Position numbers and translations under genes: made by a program. This document shows, one piece after another, positions 45,519 through 55,735 of a DNA stretch of 64,000 bases. Under the pieces are notes generated by a model that made no database searches, was not told the origin of the DNA, and was given only the letters and a program-made list of their open reading frames with translations. Source of the stretch: Mesorhizobium norvegicum. Its GTDB lineage: Bacteria > Pseudomonadota > Alphaproteobacteria > Rhizobiales > Rhizobiaceae. How positions within the stretch are numbered: position 1 is the stretch's first letter; the number at the start of each line of letters is the position of its first letter. Where the stretch lies: assembly GCF_004919685.1 (NCBI RefSeq), contig NZ_SMYZ01000001.1, positions 62,001-126,000 of the forward strand. Direction: 5' to 3'.

Positions 45519-45613
45519 CGTGGGCATTCCGCGAATTGGCAAGCGTCGCGTTCCTTCACACCCCCATCTGTCCTGCCAACCGATTGTGCTTTTAGCTAGC
45601 GGTCCCGGCACGT

Positions 45614-46855
45614 TCAGCGTCGGATGATTTTCTGCTGCCGCCAGCCATAGAGCCAATCCAGATCCGCCGCGAGTTTTCCCGAAGGGCGCATTTTCAGGAA
45701 CAGATTGCGGGTGATAGCTACAGGGCCAGCAGCATGCCAGGCCAGCCGGTTGATGGCGCCGCGACGAGCGACTTGCGCGACGCGAGGCCGCCGCGACTGT
45801 TCCCAAACTGCCAGCGCAGCCAGGGGATCGGCAGGGGAGGCGCAGACGACGTCGGCAAGAGTCGCTGCATCCTCGATTGCCATCGCCGCACCTTGGGCTG
45901 CAAAAGGCGTCATCGCATGAGCTGCATCGCCGATCAGCGCTATGCCGTCCGGTGTCGTCCATGGCCTTTCCGGATAGGCAGTGTGGATTGGCCAGGCCGT
46001 CCATGGGCCGGCTTCCTTGACTAACCATACCAGTCCCGGTGCCGTGCCGCGCATTGCGTTGGCGAGGATGCCGGGATCGGCATGGCCGGACCAGCCCTCG
46101 GCGATGCGCTCGCCTTTGGTGAAGGCGACGAGGTTGAAGGCGTCGCCCTTGCTGACGGGATAGGCCACCATGTGGAAGCCGGGATGCAGGAAGGTGGTGA
46201 CGCAGTCCGGAGCGCCGATCGCCGCGAAAGCCTGCCCTGCGGCACTTTGCGCGGGAATGGTCGCGCGCCAAGCCAGTTCGCCGGAAAACCGGCTTCTTGG
46301 CGAGGTCGCCCTTTTGGCCGAATCGACAAGCCCGCGCACCGACGACCAAACGCCATCGGCGCCGACCAGTAGGAAGCCCTCGGCCTCGACAGTCTTGCCG
46401 TCAACATAGGCCGTCGCGGTGATGCCGTGCGTGCCGGCGGCAACGCCGCCGATAGGGGCGCCGGTGGCGAGACGGATATCCGGCATCTCGGCAACGCGCG
46501 CGGTCAGCGCGCTCTGCAGATCGGCCCTGTGAGCGACGAGATAGGGCGCTTGCCAGCGCGTTTCCGCGGCTTGTCCCAGCGGCACCCGTGCCAGTTCGCG
46601 CAGCGTTGCGGCGTCCTTCAACACCACCGCCTCCGGCCGCACCGCCGCCGGCAGCAGCCGGTCGAGCACGCCGAGTTGGCGAAGGATGCGTGTCGCATTG
46701 GGAGAAAGCTGGAGGCCGGCGCCGGCCGCTTCCAGGCGCTGTGCCTGTTCGAACACTTGCACCCGGTAGCCGCGTTCGGCGAAGGCAAGGGCTGCGGTCA
46801 GCCCGGCGACACCCGCCCCGGCGATGACGACTTGCCGGGATCGCGTGTCATTCAT
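45614..46855 (-). CDS. FAD-dependent monooxygenase (salicylate hydroxylase-like)
   Basis: 413 aa class A flavoprotein monooxygenase. FAD Rossmann motif VVIAGAGVAGLTAALAFAER (9-28), the DG motif LLVGADGVWSSVR and the GD motif ALIGDAAHAMTPFAAQGAAM are all intact. Hydroxylates an aromatic ring with NAD(P)H and O2; salicylate is the best-known family substrate. It lies 19 bp downstream of the CHCC zinc gene. Confidence 0.88.
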   Translation of the reverse strand: MNDTRSRQVVIAGAGVAGLTAALAFAERGYRVQVFEQAQRLEAAGAGLQLSPNATRILRQLGVLDRLLPAAVRPEAVVLKDAATLRELARVPLGQAAETRWQAPYLVAHRADLQSALTARVAEMPDIRLATGAPIGGVAAGTHGITATAYVDGKTVEAEGFLLVGADGVWSSVRGLVDSAKRATSPRSRFSGELAWRATIPAQSAAGQAFAAIGAPDCVTTFLHPGFHMVAYPVSKGDAFNLVAFTKGERIAEGWSGHADPGILANAMRGTAPGLVWLVKEAGPWTAWPIHTAYPERPWTTPDGIALIGDAAHAMTPFAAQGAAMAIEDAATLADVVCASPADPLAALAVWEQSRRPRVAQVARRGAINRLAWHAAGPVAITRNLFLKMRPSGKLAADLDWLYGWRQQKIIRR

Positions 46856-46874
46856 CGGGCTTGTCGCGAAAGAC

Positions 46875-47120
46875 TCAGGCGGCCTGGTCGATATAGATGC
46901 AGCCGGCCGGCAGCGTTTCCGTCGCCTTCAGCTTTGGCGAATAGCGGTAGAGCGTCGAGCAATAGGGGCAGACTTTTTCATCGTCGCCGCCCATGTCGAG
47001 AAACACATGCGGGTGGTCGAAAGGCGGATTGGCGCCCGTGCACATGAATTCCTTGACGCCGATGTCGATTGCCGGGTGGCCCGCATCGTTCTGAAAATGG
47101 GGAATGGAACCGCCTGCCAT
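46875..47120 (-). CDS. CHCC zinc-finger protein (NDUFS6-like)
   Basis: 81 aa. Zinc ligands: Cys27 in EFMCTGANPP, His36 or His38 in FDHPHVF, and Cys51/Cys54 in KVCPYCSTLYRY. This is the zf-CHCC domain, homologous to the complex I accessory subunit NDUFS6. Alphaproteobacteria have it as a small separate gene. Head of a two-gene unit with the monooxygenase. Confidence 0.88.
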   Translation of the reverse strand: MAGGSIPHFQNDAGHPAIDIGVKEFMCTGANPPFDHPHVFLDMGGDDEKVCPYCSTLYRYSPKLKATETLPAGCIYIDQAA

Positions 47121-47265
47121 CGTCGTCTCCTTAACGCAGTCTCTTCTGCATCTGGATCATAACAGGCCTCTTTGCAAGATCGATGAAATGAAACTGTCGC
47201 AAAAGCCTGTCAGAGGATAAGTTAAGCCGGTTAACCGGCTTGAGCGGGTGGGAAGAGCAGGAACC

Positions 47266-49467
47266 ATGAACGAACTGAAGCCGGTCCAGAGCGAATTCGT
47301 GAACGTCGAGGTGGCTCGTCCGGAGGGCGGCAACCCCGATCGCTTCGTCAACCGGGAGTTTTCCTGGCTGCAGTTCAACCGGCGCGTTCTCGAGGAATCG
47401 CTGAACCTCAATCATCCGCTGCTGGAGCGCGTTCGCTTTCTGTCGATCTCGGCCGCCAATCTCGACGAATTCTTCATGGTCCGCGTCGCCGGCCTCGCCG
47501 GCCAGGTGCGCGAGGGCATCACGCTGAAAAGCCCTGACGGGCGCACCCCCGAACAGCAGCTCGAACAGCTGCTGCGTGAGGTCGAGCGGCTGCAGGAAGA
47601 CCAGCAGAAGAGCCTTTCAGCGCTCACCGTGCTGCTCAACAAGGAAGGCATCGAGAGCATCACCCGCGATGCGCTGACCAAGGACGAGAAAATCTGGCTG
47701 GAAGACCATTTCCAGGAGCAGGTGTTCCCGGTGCTGACCCCGCTGTCGATCGACCCGGCGCATCCGTTCCCGTTCATCCCCAATCTCGGCTTCTCGATGG
47801 CGCTGCAATTGCGCCACCGCAAGAACGGCGAAGAGATGAGCGCGCTTTTGCGTCTGCCGGTGGCGCTGAAGCGCTTCATCCGCCTGCCGGACCGCAAGCA
47901 TCATGTCCGCTTCATCCCGCTGGAAGAGGCGGTCGGCCTGTACATCGGCAAGCTGTTCCCCGGCTACGAGGTCAAGGGCTCCGGCACGTTCCGGATCATT
48001 CGTGACAGCGATATCGAGGTCGAGGAGGAGTCCGAGGATCTGGTGCGCCTGTTCGAAACGGCGCTGAAGCGGCGTCGCCGCGGTTCGGTGATCCGCATCG
48101 AATTCGACAAGTTGATGCCTTCCGAATTGCGCGACTTCGTCGCCGGCGAGCTTGGCGTGTCGTCGAGCCGCATCAGTGTCCTGACCGGACCGCTGGCGCT
48201 CAGCCAGATCTCCGAAATCGTCGCCGTCCCCCGCGACGATCTGAAATTCACGCCCTACAATCCGCGCTTTCCCGAGCGCATCCGCGAGCATGGCGGCGAC
48301 TGTTTTGCTGCCATCCGCGAGAAGGACATCGTCGTCCACCACCCCTACGAATCCTTCGATGTGGTGGTGCAGTTCCTGCGCCAGGCGATGGCCGACCCGG
48401 AAGTGGTGGCAATCAAGCAGACGCTTTACCGCACCTCCAATGACAGCCCGATCGTGCGTGCGCTGGTCGACGCGGCCGAGGCCGGCAAGTCGGTCACGGC
48501 GCTGGTCGAGCTCAAGGCACGCTTCGACGAGGAAGCCAACATCCGCTGGGCGCGCGACCTCGAGCGCGCCGGCGTGCAGGTGGTGTTCGGCTTCCTCGAG
48601 CTGAAAACCCATGCGAAAATGTCGCTGGTGGTGCGGCGTGAGGACGGCAAGCTGCGCAACTACGTGCATCTCGGCACCGGCAACTACCATCCGGTGACCG
48701 CGCGCATCTACACCGACCTGTCCTTCTTCACCACCGATCCGACGATTGCCCGCGACGTCGCCCAGCTCTTCAATTTCATCACCGGCTATGCCGAACCGAC
48801 GGACGAAATGCGGTTGGCGATCTCGCCGTTCACGCTGAGAAGCCGCATCCTGAAGCACATTGCCGACGAGATTGCCCATGCGGTGGAAGGGAAACCGGCG
48901 CGCATCTGGATGAAAATGAATGCGCTCGTCGATCCGATCATCATCGACGCGCTCTATGACGCCAGCCGAGCCGGCGTCGAGATCGACCTTGTCGTGCGCG
49001 GCATCTGCTGCCTGCGGCCGCAGGTTCCGGGCCTGTCGGAAAACATCCGTGTAAAATCCATCGTCGGCCGCTTTCTCGAGCACAGCCGCATCTATTGCTT
49101 CGGCAATGGTCACGGCCTGCCGTCGGACGAGGCCATCGTCTACATCTCTTCGGCCGATCTCATGCCGCGCAATCTCGACCGCCGCGTCGAGACCATGGTG
49201 CCGATCACCAATCCAACTGTGCATGAACAGATCCTTGGCCAGATCATGCTGGGCAACATCATGGACAATCAGCAAAGTTTCGACGTATTGGCTGATGGAA
49301 CCTCCCGGCGCGTGGTGCTGGAGGAGGGTGAGGAACCGTTCAACGCGCAGGAATATTTCATGACCAATCCGAGCCTGTCGGGACGGGGTGACGCGCTGAA
49401 GTCGCATGCGCCCAAGCGCATTGCGCAGTTCAAGCGTCGCAAGAAGAACGCCGCAGCGTCCAGCTGA
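47266..49467 (+). CDS. ppk1: Polyphosphate kinase 1
   Basis: 733 aa; makes polyphosphate from ATP. Domains in order: N-terminal helices with [19 protein letters not shown], the head domain, and two PLD-like catalytic halves. The autophosphorylated His is in the [14 protein letters not shown] motif; [20 protein letters not shown] closes the site. ATG at 47266 is preferred to the GTG at 47248. Ends one base inside the ppx start. Confidence 0.95.
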   Translation: MNELKPVQSEFVNVEVARPEGGNPDRFVNREFSWLQFNRRVLEESLNLNHPLLERVRFLSISAANLDEFFMVRVAGLAGQVREGITLKSPDGRTPEQQLEQLLREVERLQEDQQKSLSALTVLLNKEGIESITRDALTKDEKIWLEDHFQEQVFPVLTPLSIDPAHPFPFIPNLGFSMALQLRHRKNGEEMSALLRLPVALKRFIRLPDRKHHVRFIPLEEAVGLYIGKLFPGYEVKGSGTFRIIRDSDIEVEEESEDLVRLFETALKRRRRGSVIRIEFDKLMPSELRDFVAGELGVSSSRISVLTGPLALSQISEIVAVPRDDLKFTPYNPRFPERIREHGGDCFAAIREKDIVVHHPYESFDVVVQFLRQAMADPEVVAIKQTLYRTSNDSPIVRALVDAAEAGKSVTALVELKARFDEEANIRWARDLERAGVQVVFGFLELKTHAKMSLVVRREDGKLRNYVHLGTGNYHPVTARIYTDLSFFTTDPTIARDVAQLFNFITGYAEPTDEMRLAISPFTLRSRILKHIADEIAHAVEGKPARIWMKMNALVDPIIIDALYDASRAGVEIDLVVRGICCLRPQVPGLSENIRVKSIVGRFLEHSRIYCFGNGHGLPSDEAIVYISSADLMPRNLDRRVETMVPITNPTVHEQILGQIMLGNIMDNQQSFDVLADGTSRRVVLEEGEEPFNAQEYFMTNPSLSGRGDALKSHAPKRIAQFKRRKKNAAASS

Positions 49468-51002
49468 TGCTGTCTGATTCCCAGGGCCGGTTGCAGGACC
49501 GCCGACCGCTATCCATCATCGACATCGGGTCGAATTCGATCCGTCTCGTCGTCTATGAGGGGCTGGCGCGCTCGCCGACCATGCTGTTCAACGAAAAGAT
49601 GCTGGCCGGTCTCGGCCGAGGCATCGTTTCGACCGGCAAACTCGACCCCGAGGCGGTGACCCGCTCGATGGAAGAGTTCCGCCGCTTTCGCGCGCTTTCC
49701 GACCAGGCCGGCGCCGAGCATATGTATGTGCTGGCGACCGCTGCCGCCCGCGAGGCGGTCAACGGTCCCGATTTCATCCACCGCGCCGAGGATGTGCTCA
49801 AGACCGAGATTCGCGTCATCAGCGGCCGCCAGGAAGCCTATTATTCGGCGCTCGGCGTCATTTCGGGCTTCCACCCGGCGAACGGCATCGCCGGCGATCT
49901 GGGCGGCGGCAGTCTCGAACTGGTCGACGTCAACGGCGAAGCGATCGGCGACGGCATAACGCTGCCGCTGGGTGGCCTGCGCCTGCAGGACATGGCGAAG
50001 AACTCGTTGACCCAGGCGGCAAAGATCGCGCGTGACGAACTGGCGAAGGCGAAGCTGTTGAAGGGCGGGCAGGGCAGGCCCTTCTACGCCGTCGGCGGCA
50101 CCTGGCGAAATCTCGCCCGGCTGCACATGGAAATGACCAACTATCCGCTCGGCGTCATGCACCACTACGAAATATCAGCCGAAAGCGCGACGAATTTCCT
50201 CAAGCAGGTGGCCAAAGCCGAGATCGAGAAGGTCAAGGGGATCGAAGGCGTTTCCAAGAACCGCCGTTCGCTGCTGCCTTATGGCGCCATAGTGCTGCAG
50301 GAGATCATGGCGGCGATGCAGCCGTCGAAGATCATCGTTTCGGCGCTCGGCGTGCGCGAAGGCTTTCTCTATTCGCTGCTCGACGAGGCCGAGCAGAAGG
50401 CCGATCCGCTGATTTCGGCCTCGGAAGAACTCGCCCGCCTGCGCTCACGCTCCGTCACCCATGCGCATGAACTTGTCGACTGGACCGCCAAGACCTTTGC
50501 CGCCTTCGGCATCGACGAGACCGAGGACGAGGCACGCTATCGTCATGCGGCCGCATTACTGGCCGACATCGGCTGGCGCGCGCATCCCGAATATCGCGGC
50601 AAGCAATCGCTCAACATCATCGCGCATGCGTCCTTCTTCGGCGTCGACCATCCCGGCCGCGCTTTCCTGGCGCTGGCCAATGCCTATCGTCATGACGGCA
50701 TCTTCAACGAATCCATCGCCCCCGAGATCAAGGCGCTGGCGACGCCACGCTATCTGGAGCGGGCACGGGTGCTGGCGGCGATGATGCGCGTCGTCTATCT
50801 GCTGACGGCGTCGATGCCCGGCATCATGCCCAGGCTGAAATGGGAACAGCGCAGCAACGGCGTGCTGGCGCTGGTCTTGCCGGCATCGCTGGCCGATCTC
50901 TATGGCGAACGGCCGGCCGGGCGCCTGGCGCAGCTGGCCAGGATAACCAACCGCCGGCTGGTGCTGGCGGTCGAGGGCGGTCCGAGCGTGTCGGTGAAAT
51001 GA
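49467..51002 (+). CDS. ppx: Exopolyphosphatase / Ppx-GppA phosphatase
   Basis: 511 aa; hydrolyses polyphosphate or pppGpp. Actin-fold motifs: IDIGSNSIRLVVYEG (18-32) and GDLGGGSLELVDV. The C-terminal HD-like part is present. The ATG shares its A with the ppk1 stop (TGATG), so synthesis and breakdown are translationally coupled. Confidence 0.94.
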   Translation: MLSDSQGRLQDRRPLSIIDIGSNSIRLVVYEGLARSPTMLFNEKMLAGLGRGIVSTGKLDPEAVTRSMEEFRRFRALSDQAGAEHMYVLATAAAREAVNGPDFIHRAEDVLKTEIRVISGRQEAYYSALGVISGFHPANGIAGDLGGGSLELVDVNGEAIGDGITLPLGGLRLQDMAKNSLTQAAKIARDELAKAKLLKGGQGRPFYAVGGTWRNLARLHMEMTNYPLGVMHHYEISAESATNFLKQVAKAEIEKVKGIEGVSKNRRSLLPYGAIVLQEIMAAMQPSKIIVSALGVREGFLYSLLDEAEQKADPLISASEELARLRSRSVTHAHELVDWTAKTFAAFGIDETEDEARYRHAAALLADIGWRAHPEYRGKQSLNIIAHASFFGVDHPGRAFLALANAYRHDGIFNESIAPEIKALATPRYLERARVLAAMMRVVYLLTASMPGIMPRLKWEQRSNGVLALVLPASLADLYGERPAGRLAQLARITNRRLVLAVEGGPSVSVK

Positions 51003-51100
51003 ACACGGCCTACCAGAGCGTGATTTATCGGGCACTTCCCGATATCGGACCAGCTCGCCCGTGCTCACTTATCAGCGGCTTCGCGCTTAAGGACCGGCTT

Positions 51101-51263
51101 CCCCCAATCCGTCGCTGCTTCGCAGCGCCACCTTTCCACCCTCCGGAGGGAAAGGAAGGGAGCCTCGTTGGAAAAGCGTTGGCGGCAATAGGCTCGCGCC
51201 CTTCCTCTACCCCGTCGATCGGGGGAGAGGTGGCTCGGCGAAGCCGAGACGGAGTGGGGGTCG
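51101..51263. repeat. Mosaic intergenic repeat, locus 1
   Basis: Two inverted half-units. Right half: CCCCGTCGATCGGGG, AGAGGTGG, hairpin CTCGGCGAAGCCGAG, GACGGAGTGGGGGTC. Left half mirrors it: CCCCCAATCCGTC, hairpin GCTGCTTCGCAGC, CCACCTTTCC, CCCTCCGGAGGG. Same architecture as 53943-54094 and 59961-60109. Confidence 0.75.
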
Positions 51264-51290
51264 ACCAGCTCAGGCGCGTTTAAGCATAGA

Positions 51291-51695
51291 TCAAACCGAG
51301 CTGCGCCCGTCGACCGACCATGCGCCGGCGCCGGCCATCGCCAATGCCAGGAAGCCGCCCGATATGGCGATGTCCTTCATCAGCATCTGCTGGTGCAGGA
51401 AGGCGAGCATCGCGTCGCCGCCACCCTGGCCGTAATGGCCGATGAAACCGGCGGCGATGCAGAAGGCGGCAAGCAGCAGCGCTGTGATCCGGGTCTGGAA
51501 ACCGACCAGGATGAGCAGCCCGGCGATCAGTTCGAACAGTCCTGTGCCCCAGGCGGCAAGCGTCGGCAGCGGCAGGCCGAGGCCGGCGAAATAGCCTGTC
51601 GTGCCGGCAATATCGCTCAACGCTTGGAAACCGGAGGGCACGAACAGGGCGGCGAACAGCAGCCGGGAAAGCAGGAGCAGCGCGTTGCGGGGCAT
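51291..51695 (-). CDS. DoxX family membrane protein, copy 1
   Basis: 134 aa, four helices. Family segments LLLLSRLLFAALFVPSGFQAL, GLPLPTLAAWGTGLFELIAG and LILVGFQTRITALLLAAFCI. GGAGGTG before the ATG. About 40-45% alike by eye to the gene at 51841. DoxX proteins are linked to quinone or redox processes and oxidative stress; function is not fixed. Confidence 0.85.
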   Translation of the reverse strand: MPRNALLLLSRLLFAALFVPSGFQALSDIAGTTGYFAGLGLPLPTLAAWGTGLFELIAGLLILVGFQTRITALLLAAFCIAAGFIGHYGQGGGDAMLAFLHQQMLMKDIAISGGFLALAMAGAGAWSVDGRSSV

Positions 51696-51784
51696 GGTCA
51701 CCTCCGTTGTCGGCCGCCGGTGGCCTCGTCCCCGATCCTAGCAGAAATTCCGGCCGGCGGATCGGCGGGCATACACGGACAACG

Positions 51785-51816
51785 AAAAAGCGGCGCGGAA
51801 AATTCCGCGCCGCTTT
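51785..51816 (-). terminator. Terminator between the two DoxX genes
   Basis: On the minus strand, a near-perfect stem with arms AAAGCGGCGCGGAA (51787-51800) and TTCCGCGCCGCTTT (51803-51816), followed by TTTTTCG. It ends transcription of DoxX copy 2, 25 nt after its stop. Confidence 0.88.
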
Positions 51817-51840
51817 CATCTCAAGTCCGGGGAGGGAAAC

Positions 51841-52263
51841 TTAGCCGCGCTTGGCGTCGACCGAGTAGGCGCCGGCGCCGAGCACTGCCAAGAGCAGGAA
51901 GCCGCCGGTGAGGCCGAGATTCTTCTGCAGCATCAGAAGCTGCATCTGGTCAGCGAAGTTGAGGTGCGCGACAGCCGTGGCGGCCAGCGTGAAGATGGCG
52001 AGCGCGATCGCCACAATGCGGGTCTGGAAGCCGACGAGTATGGCGAGGCCGCCGAAGAATTCGAGCAGGCCCGAACCGACCGCGGCGACCGTCGGCAGCG
52101 GCAGGCCGATGCTGCCGAACCACTGCGCGGTGGCGGAAATCGCGGTTAGCTTGGCAAAGCCTGACAGGATGAACAGGATCGACAACAGGATGCGGCCGAC
52201 GAGGATCGCGGTTGATGCGTTGGATGTCGTGCCGGTGCCGGCGACGGAAGTGTTGGTGGACAT
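51841..52263 (-). CDS. DoxX family membrane protein, copy 2
   Basis: 140 aa with an N-terminal Thr/Ser-rich tail (STNTSVAGTGTTSNAST), then four helices: VGRILLSILFILSGFAKL, GLPLPTVAAVGSGLLEFFGG and LAILVGFQTRIVAIALAIFT. Start at 52263. A duplicate of the downstream gene but terminated separately. Confidence 0.87.
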   Translation of the reverse strand: MSTNTSVAGTGTTSNASTAILVGRILLSILFILSGFAKLTAISATAQWFGSIGLPLPTVAAVGSGLLEFFGGLAILVGFQTRIVAIALAIFTLAATAVAHLNFADQMQLLMLQKNLGLTGGFLLLAVLGAGAYSVDAKRG

Positions 52264-52440
52264 GGCTGGTCTCCGAATGGGTTGAATGGCCATCAGATAG
52301 ACGATACCGACTGTTCACCAAAGCCACCGATCCGGCAACACATTGTTCACAGATAATACATTTCCGTGATCGGACAAACTGCGCAAAATTCGCGTCGGGT
52401 CAGATCGCGACCGGAGTAAATCTTCCCGTCGCGAAATGTC

Positions 52441-53838
52441 TTACCCAGGATGCGTCATATCCTCCGGTCGCACCAGCCGGTCATAATCGGCTTCGCTGAC
52501 CAGCCCGGTGGCGAGCGCTTCCTCGCGCAGCGTGGTGCCCTTCTTGTGTGCGGTCTTGGCGATCTTGGCGGCATTGTCGTAGCCGATGGTCGGCGCCAGC
52601 GCGGTCACCAGCATCAGCGAACGGTCGAGCGCCGCCTTGATGTTGTCTTCCCGCGCTTCGATGCCGACGACGCAATTGTCGGTGAAGGAGACCGAGGCGT
52701 CGGAGAGCAACTGCACCGACTGCAGGAAGTTGTAAGCCATCAGCGGGTTGTAGACGTTGAGCTCGAAATGGCCCTGGCTGCCGGCGAAGGTGAGGGCAGC
52801 ATTGTTGCCGAACACCTGCACGCAGACTTGGGTCATCGCCTCGCACTGGGTCGGATTGACCTTGCCCGGCATGATCGACGAGCCCGGCTCGTTTTCCGGC
52901 AACGAGAGTTCGCCGAGGCCCGAACGCGGGCCGGAACCGAGGAAGCGGATGTCGTTGGCGATCTTGAACAGTGCGGCGGCCGCCGCGTTGATGGCGCCGT
53001 GCGAAAACACCATGGAATCATGAGCTGCCAGCGCCTCGAACTTGTTCGGAGCGGTGACGAAGGCGATGCCGGTGATGGCGGCGATGCGATCCGCCACCCT
53101 TTCGGCAAAGCCGACCGGCGCGTTGAGGCCGGTGCCGACGGCGGTGCCGCCCTGCGCCAGCTCCTGCAGGCCGGGCAACGTCAGCTCGATGCGCTTGATC
53201 GACGAGGCGACCTGTGCGGCATAGCCCGAAAATTCCTGGCCAAGCGTGAGGGGGGTGGCATCCTGCGTGTGCGTGCGGCCGATCTTGATGATGTGCGCGA
53301 AGGCCTTGGTCTTGGCTTCAAGTGCCTTGTGCAGGTGTTTCAGCGCCGGCAAGAGGTCGTGCACGATGCGCTCGGCGCAGGCGATGTGCATGGCCGTCGG
53401 ATAGGTGTCGTTCGACGACTGGCTCATATTGACGTGGTCGTTGGGATGCACCGGCTTCTTGGAGCCCATGACGCCGCCCATCATCTCGATCGCCCGGTTG
53501 GAGATCACCTCATTGGCGTTCATGTTGGACTGCGTGCCCGAGCCGGTCTGCCAGACCACCAGCGGGAAATGCTCGTTGAGCTTGCCGTCGATGACCTCTT
53601 GCGCCGCCTCGACAATCGTCTTGCCGATCGCCGGATCAAGCCGCTTCAATTCCATATTGGCTTCGGCCGCCGCGCGCTTGACGATGCCCAGCGCGCGCAC
53701 GATCGATGCCGGCTGCTTTTCCCAACCGATCTTGAAATTGCCAAGGGAACGCTGCGCCTGCGCACCCCAATAGCGATCGGCGGCAACTTCGATCGGGCCG
53801 AACGTGTCGGTTTCGGTTCTGGTCTTTGCAGCGGTCAC
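52441..53838 (-). CDS. fumC: Fumarate hydratase, class II
   Basis: 465 aa TCA-cycle enzyme, fumarate to malate. Signature [13 protein letters not shown] with the flexible catalytic Ser loop; [13 protein letters not shown] and [17 protein letters not shown] are the other active-site segments. The start is GTG at 53838, with GGGAGAG at good spacing, giving the usual length; the longer frame is repeat DNA. It is a single-gene unit. Confidence 0.95.
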   Translation of the reverse strand: MTAAKTRTETDTFGPIEVAADRYWGAQAQRSLGNFKIGWEKQPASIVRALGIVKRAAAEANMELKRLDPAIGKTIVEAAQEVIDGKLNEHFPLVVWQTGSGTQSNMNANEVISNRAIEMMGGVMGSKKPVHPNDHVNMSQSSNDTYPTAMHIACAERIVHDLLPALKHLHKALEAKTKAFAHIIKIGRTHTQDATPLTLGQEFSGYAAQVASSIKRIELTLPGLQELAQGGTAVGTGLNAPVGFAERVADRIAAITGIAFVTAPNKFEALAAHDSMVFSHGAINAAAAALFKIANDIRFLGSGPRSGLGELSLPENEPGSSIMPGKVNPTQCEAMTQVCVQVFGNNAALTFAGSQGHFELNVYNPLMAYNFLQSVQLLSDASVSFTDNCVVGIEAREDNIKAALDRSLMLVTALAPTIGYDNAAKIAKTAHKKGTTLREEALATGLVSEADYDRLVRPEDMTHPG

Positions 53839-53942
53839 GGGTCTCTCCCTGTCGAAGTCGGCAACGGCGTATCGCGTTGCACAAACGGCTTCAAGCGGAG
53901 ATTGCGGGCGGCAAGGATGCAAATCGGTTGAAGGCACTGGTG

Positions 53943-54094
53943 ATCTCCCCCCTCGAGGGGGAGATGTCGCCGAAGGCGACAGAGGGGGTCGGTTCGACCG
54001 GGCGCGACCTCCTATCGCCGCCGGAAGAGGCTGGCGCTTCACGCGAGGCGACCCCCTCTGGCCTGCCGGCCATCTCCCCCACGAGGGGGGAGAT
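53943..54094. repeat. Mosaic intergenic repeat, locus 2
   Basis: Left half: ATCTCCCCC/GGGGGAGAT (53943-53965), hairpin GTCGCCGAAGGCGAC (53966-53980), GAGGGGGTCG (53982-53991). Right half: CGACCCCCTC (54049-54058), a GGCC-containing stem, and ATCTCCCCC/GGGGGAGAT again (54072-54094). The halves are inverted. It lies between fumC (leftward) and the cupin gene end. Confidence 0.78.
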
Positions 54095-54109
54095 CGGCAG
54101 ATCCACCAA

Positions 54110-54589
54110 TCACCCTAGCGGCGGACCGACAATATCGATGCCGTTTTTTGCGCAGAGCTGCACCAGTGCCGCGATGATTTCCGGTGTCGGTTCCATCTGC
54201 GGCGGCAGCTCCGGCTGTTCGGCGGGACGGCTCGCCTGACGCAGCATCGTCTCGAAATCCGAACCGCGCGTAATGGTGAGGGTGCGCGCGCCTTCCGGGG
54301 ATTCGACCCGGTAGGTGTGCGGCAGGCCTTTCGGCGCAATGACGGTCTCGCCGGCGTCCGCAATGCGTTCGTGGCCGTCGATCTGAAAGCGCAATCTCCC
54401 TTCCAGGATGTGAAATACTTCGTCTTCCCTGCGATGCACATGCAGCGGCGGAGAGTCGCCATAGGGCATGCGATGCTCGACGACGCAGATGCCGTCCTCT
54501 CCTGCCGCCGACGAGACGTGGATCGCGACAAGCGTGTTGTTGAACCAGAAGAGTTCCTTGCCTGTGATCGTGCCGGGGGTCATTGTCAT
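54110..54589 (-). CDS. Cupin domain protein
   Basis: 160 aa single cupin. Metal motif 1 is [20 protein letters not shown], where HxH plus Glu and the later HTYRVE (His) bind a metal. The start at 54589 gives the full fold; another ATG two codons in. A C-terminal helical tail (about 115-160) is extra. Divergent from the LysR gene that likely controls it. Confidence 0.82.
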   Translation of the reverse strand: MTMTPGTITGKELFWFNNTLVAIHVSSAAGEDGICVVEHRMPYGDSPPLHVHRREDEVFHILEGRLRFQIDGHERIADAGETVIAPKGLPHTYRVESPEGARTLTITRGSDFETMLRQASRPAEQPELPPQMEPTPEIIAALVQLCAKNGIDIVGPPLG

Positions 54590-54676
54590 GGCTGTCTGAT
54601 CCTTCTGTTGCCTGTGCCTGCTGTGCCGATGACGACCTAACCAAGGACATGCCGACAACGGAAATCGAATGATCGT

Positions 54677-55660
54677 ATGGGGCGAATTGATGCGATGAAT
54701 TTGAATGCGCTCGACCTCAATCTCGTCAGGGTGTTCGACGCCCTTCTGCGGGAGAGAAGCGTTACGCGTGCCGGCGAGCAGATCGGCCTCAGCCAGCCTG
54801 CCGTCAGCGCTGCGCTCAATCGCTTGCGGTATCTCCTCAACGACCAGCTGTTCGTGCGGCGGGGCAATGACATGATGCCGACGCCGCGCGCCGAGAGCAT
54901 GGCCGAGCCGTTGCGCGTGGCGCTTCGCGAGATCGAACGCGTCTTCCATTCGGCCAAGGCGTTCGATCCGGCGGAGCTGGAGCGAACCTTCACGTTCATG
55001 GGTGCGGATTTCTTTTCCATGATGCTGATGCCAACCCTGGCGGCACGTATCGCGGGTGCCGCGCCGCGCGCGTCGCTCAGGTTTCTCGACAGCGCCCGTG
55101 GCGACGTTTCGCGGCTGCTCCAGGACGATGAAATCGACGTAGCGCTCGAGCGTCCGCTGGAGGTCTCCGACTGGGTCTCAAGCACGCCTCTGTTCCATTC
55201 ACCATTCGCCATCATCGCCGCGCACGACAACGCTGCGATCAGGCAGGCAGGGATCGTGGAAGGCAAGACTCTGCCGATCGAGCTCTTCTGCGAATTGCCC
55301 CATGTTCTTCGTTCTATCGATGGCTCGATGTCGGGCTCCACCGACGAGGCGCTCCGCAAGATCGGACGAACGCGTCGTGTAAGCCTGGCACTGCCGCACT
55401 TTCAGGCTGTCGCATTGGCAGTGGCAAATGGAAACCACCTGGCTGCGGTTCCCAGGCAGTTCGCGGTTTGGGCAGCCAAGACCCTGCCGCTCGTCATCTT
55501 CGAACCGCCACTTCCCATTGCCGTTCCTGAAATCAGGATGTACTGGCACGCGCGCCACGACGACGAGCCACCCCATCGCTGGGTTCGCGATCAGGTCCTG
55601 AAGGCGATAGGCGCACTCGGATTTGTGGAAAGCGGTGCCGCGGAAAATGCCGGCGCCTAA
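54677..55660 (+). CDS. LysR family regulator (NodD-like subgroup)
   Basis: 327 aa from ATG 54677; ATG 54695 (MNLNALDLNLVRVFDALLRE) is an equally good start. The wHTH holds GEQIGLSQPAVSAALNRLRYLL. The DLNLVRVFDAL opening and length recall the NodD/NahR/LinR group that senses aromatic compounds, but no nod genes are near. It probably regulates the divergent cupin gene. Confidence 0.86.
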   Translation: MGRIDAMNLNALDLNLVRVFDALLRERSVTRAGEQIGLSQPAVSAALNRLRYLLNDQLFVRRGNDMMPTPRAESMAEPLRVALREIERVFHSAKAFDPAELERTFTFMGADFFSMMLMPTLAARIAGAAPRASLRFLDSARGDVSRLLQDDEIDVALERPLEVSDWVSSTPLFHSPFAIIAAHDNAAIRQAGIVEGKTLPIELFCELPHVLRSIDGSMSGSTDEALRKIGRTRRVSLALPHFQAVALAVANGNHLAAVPRQFAVWAAKTLPLVIFEPPLPIAVPEIRMYWHARHDDEPPHRWVRDQVLKAIGALGFVESGAAENAGA

Positions 55661-55666
55661 CTCTTT

Positions 55667-55721
55667 GTTTTGACGCAATTCCGGACGGAAAAGCGTTTCA
55701 CACTTTTCCTGGAATTGCTCT
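55667..55721. repeat. Rhizobial intergenic palindrome, simple copy
   Basis: GTTTTGACGCAATTCCGGAC, then GGAAAAGCG..., ending TTTTCCTGGAATTGCTCT. Arms AATTCC/GGAATT and GGAAAA/TTTTCC are inverted. Shares both ends with 22536-22616. Lies between convergent LysR and SDR genes. Confidence 0.82.
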
Positions 55722-55735
55722 GGCGCCCGGACGGA

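Noticed and set aside
47194..47211. CTGTC...CTGTC before ppk1 as a Pho box
   Set aside because: The two CTGTC repeats are 13 bp apart, not 11, and the third element is missing.
47617..49407. 596-codon open frame antisense to ppk1
   Set aside because: It is the mirror of a GC-rich coding sequence; it has no domain, and ppk1 is certain on the other strand. The same applies to long antisense frames opposite metC, the AI-2E gene, aapQ and the helicase.
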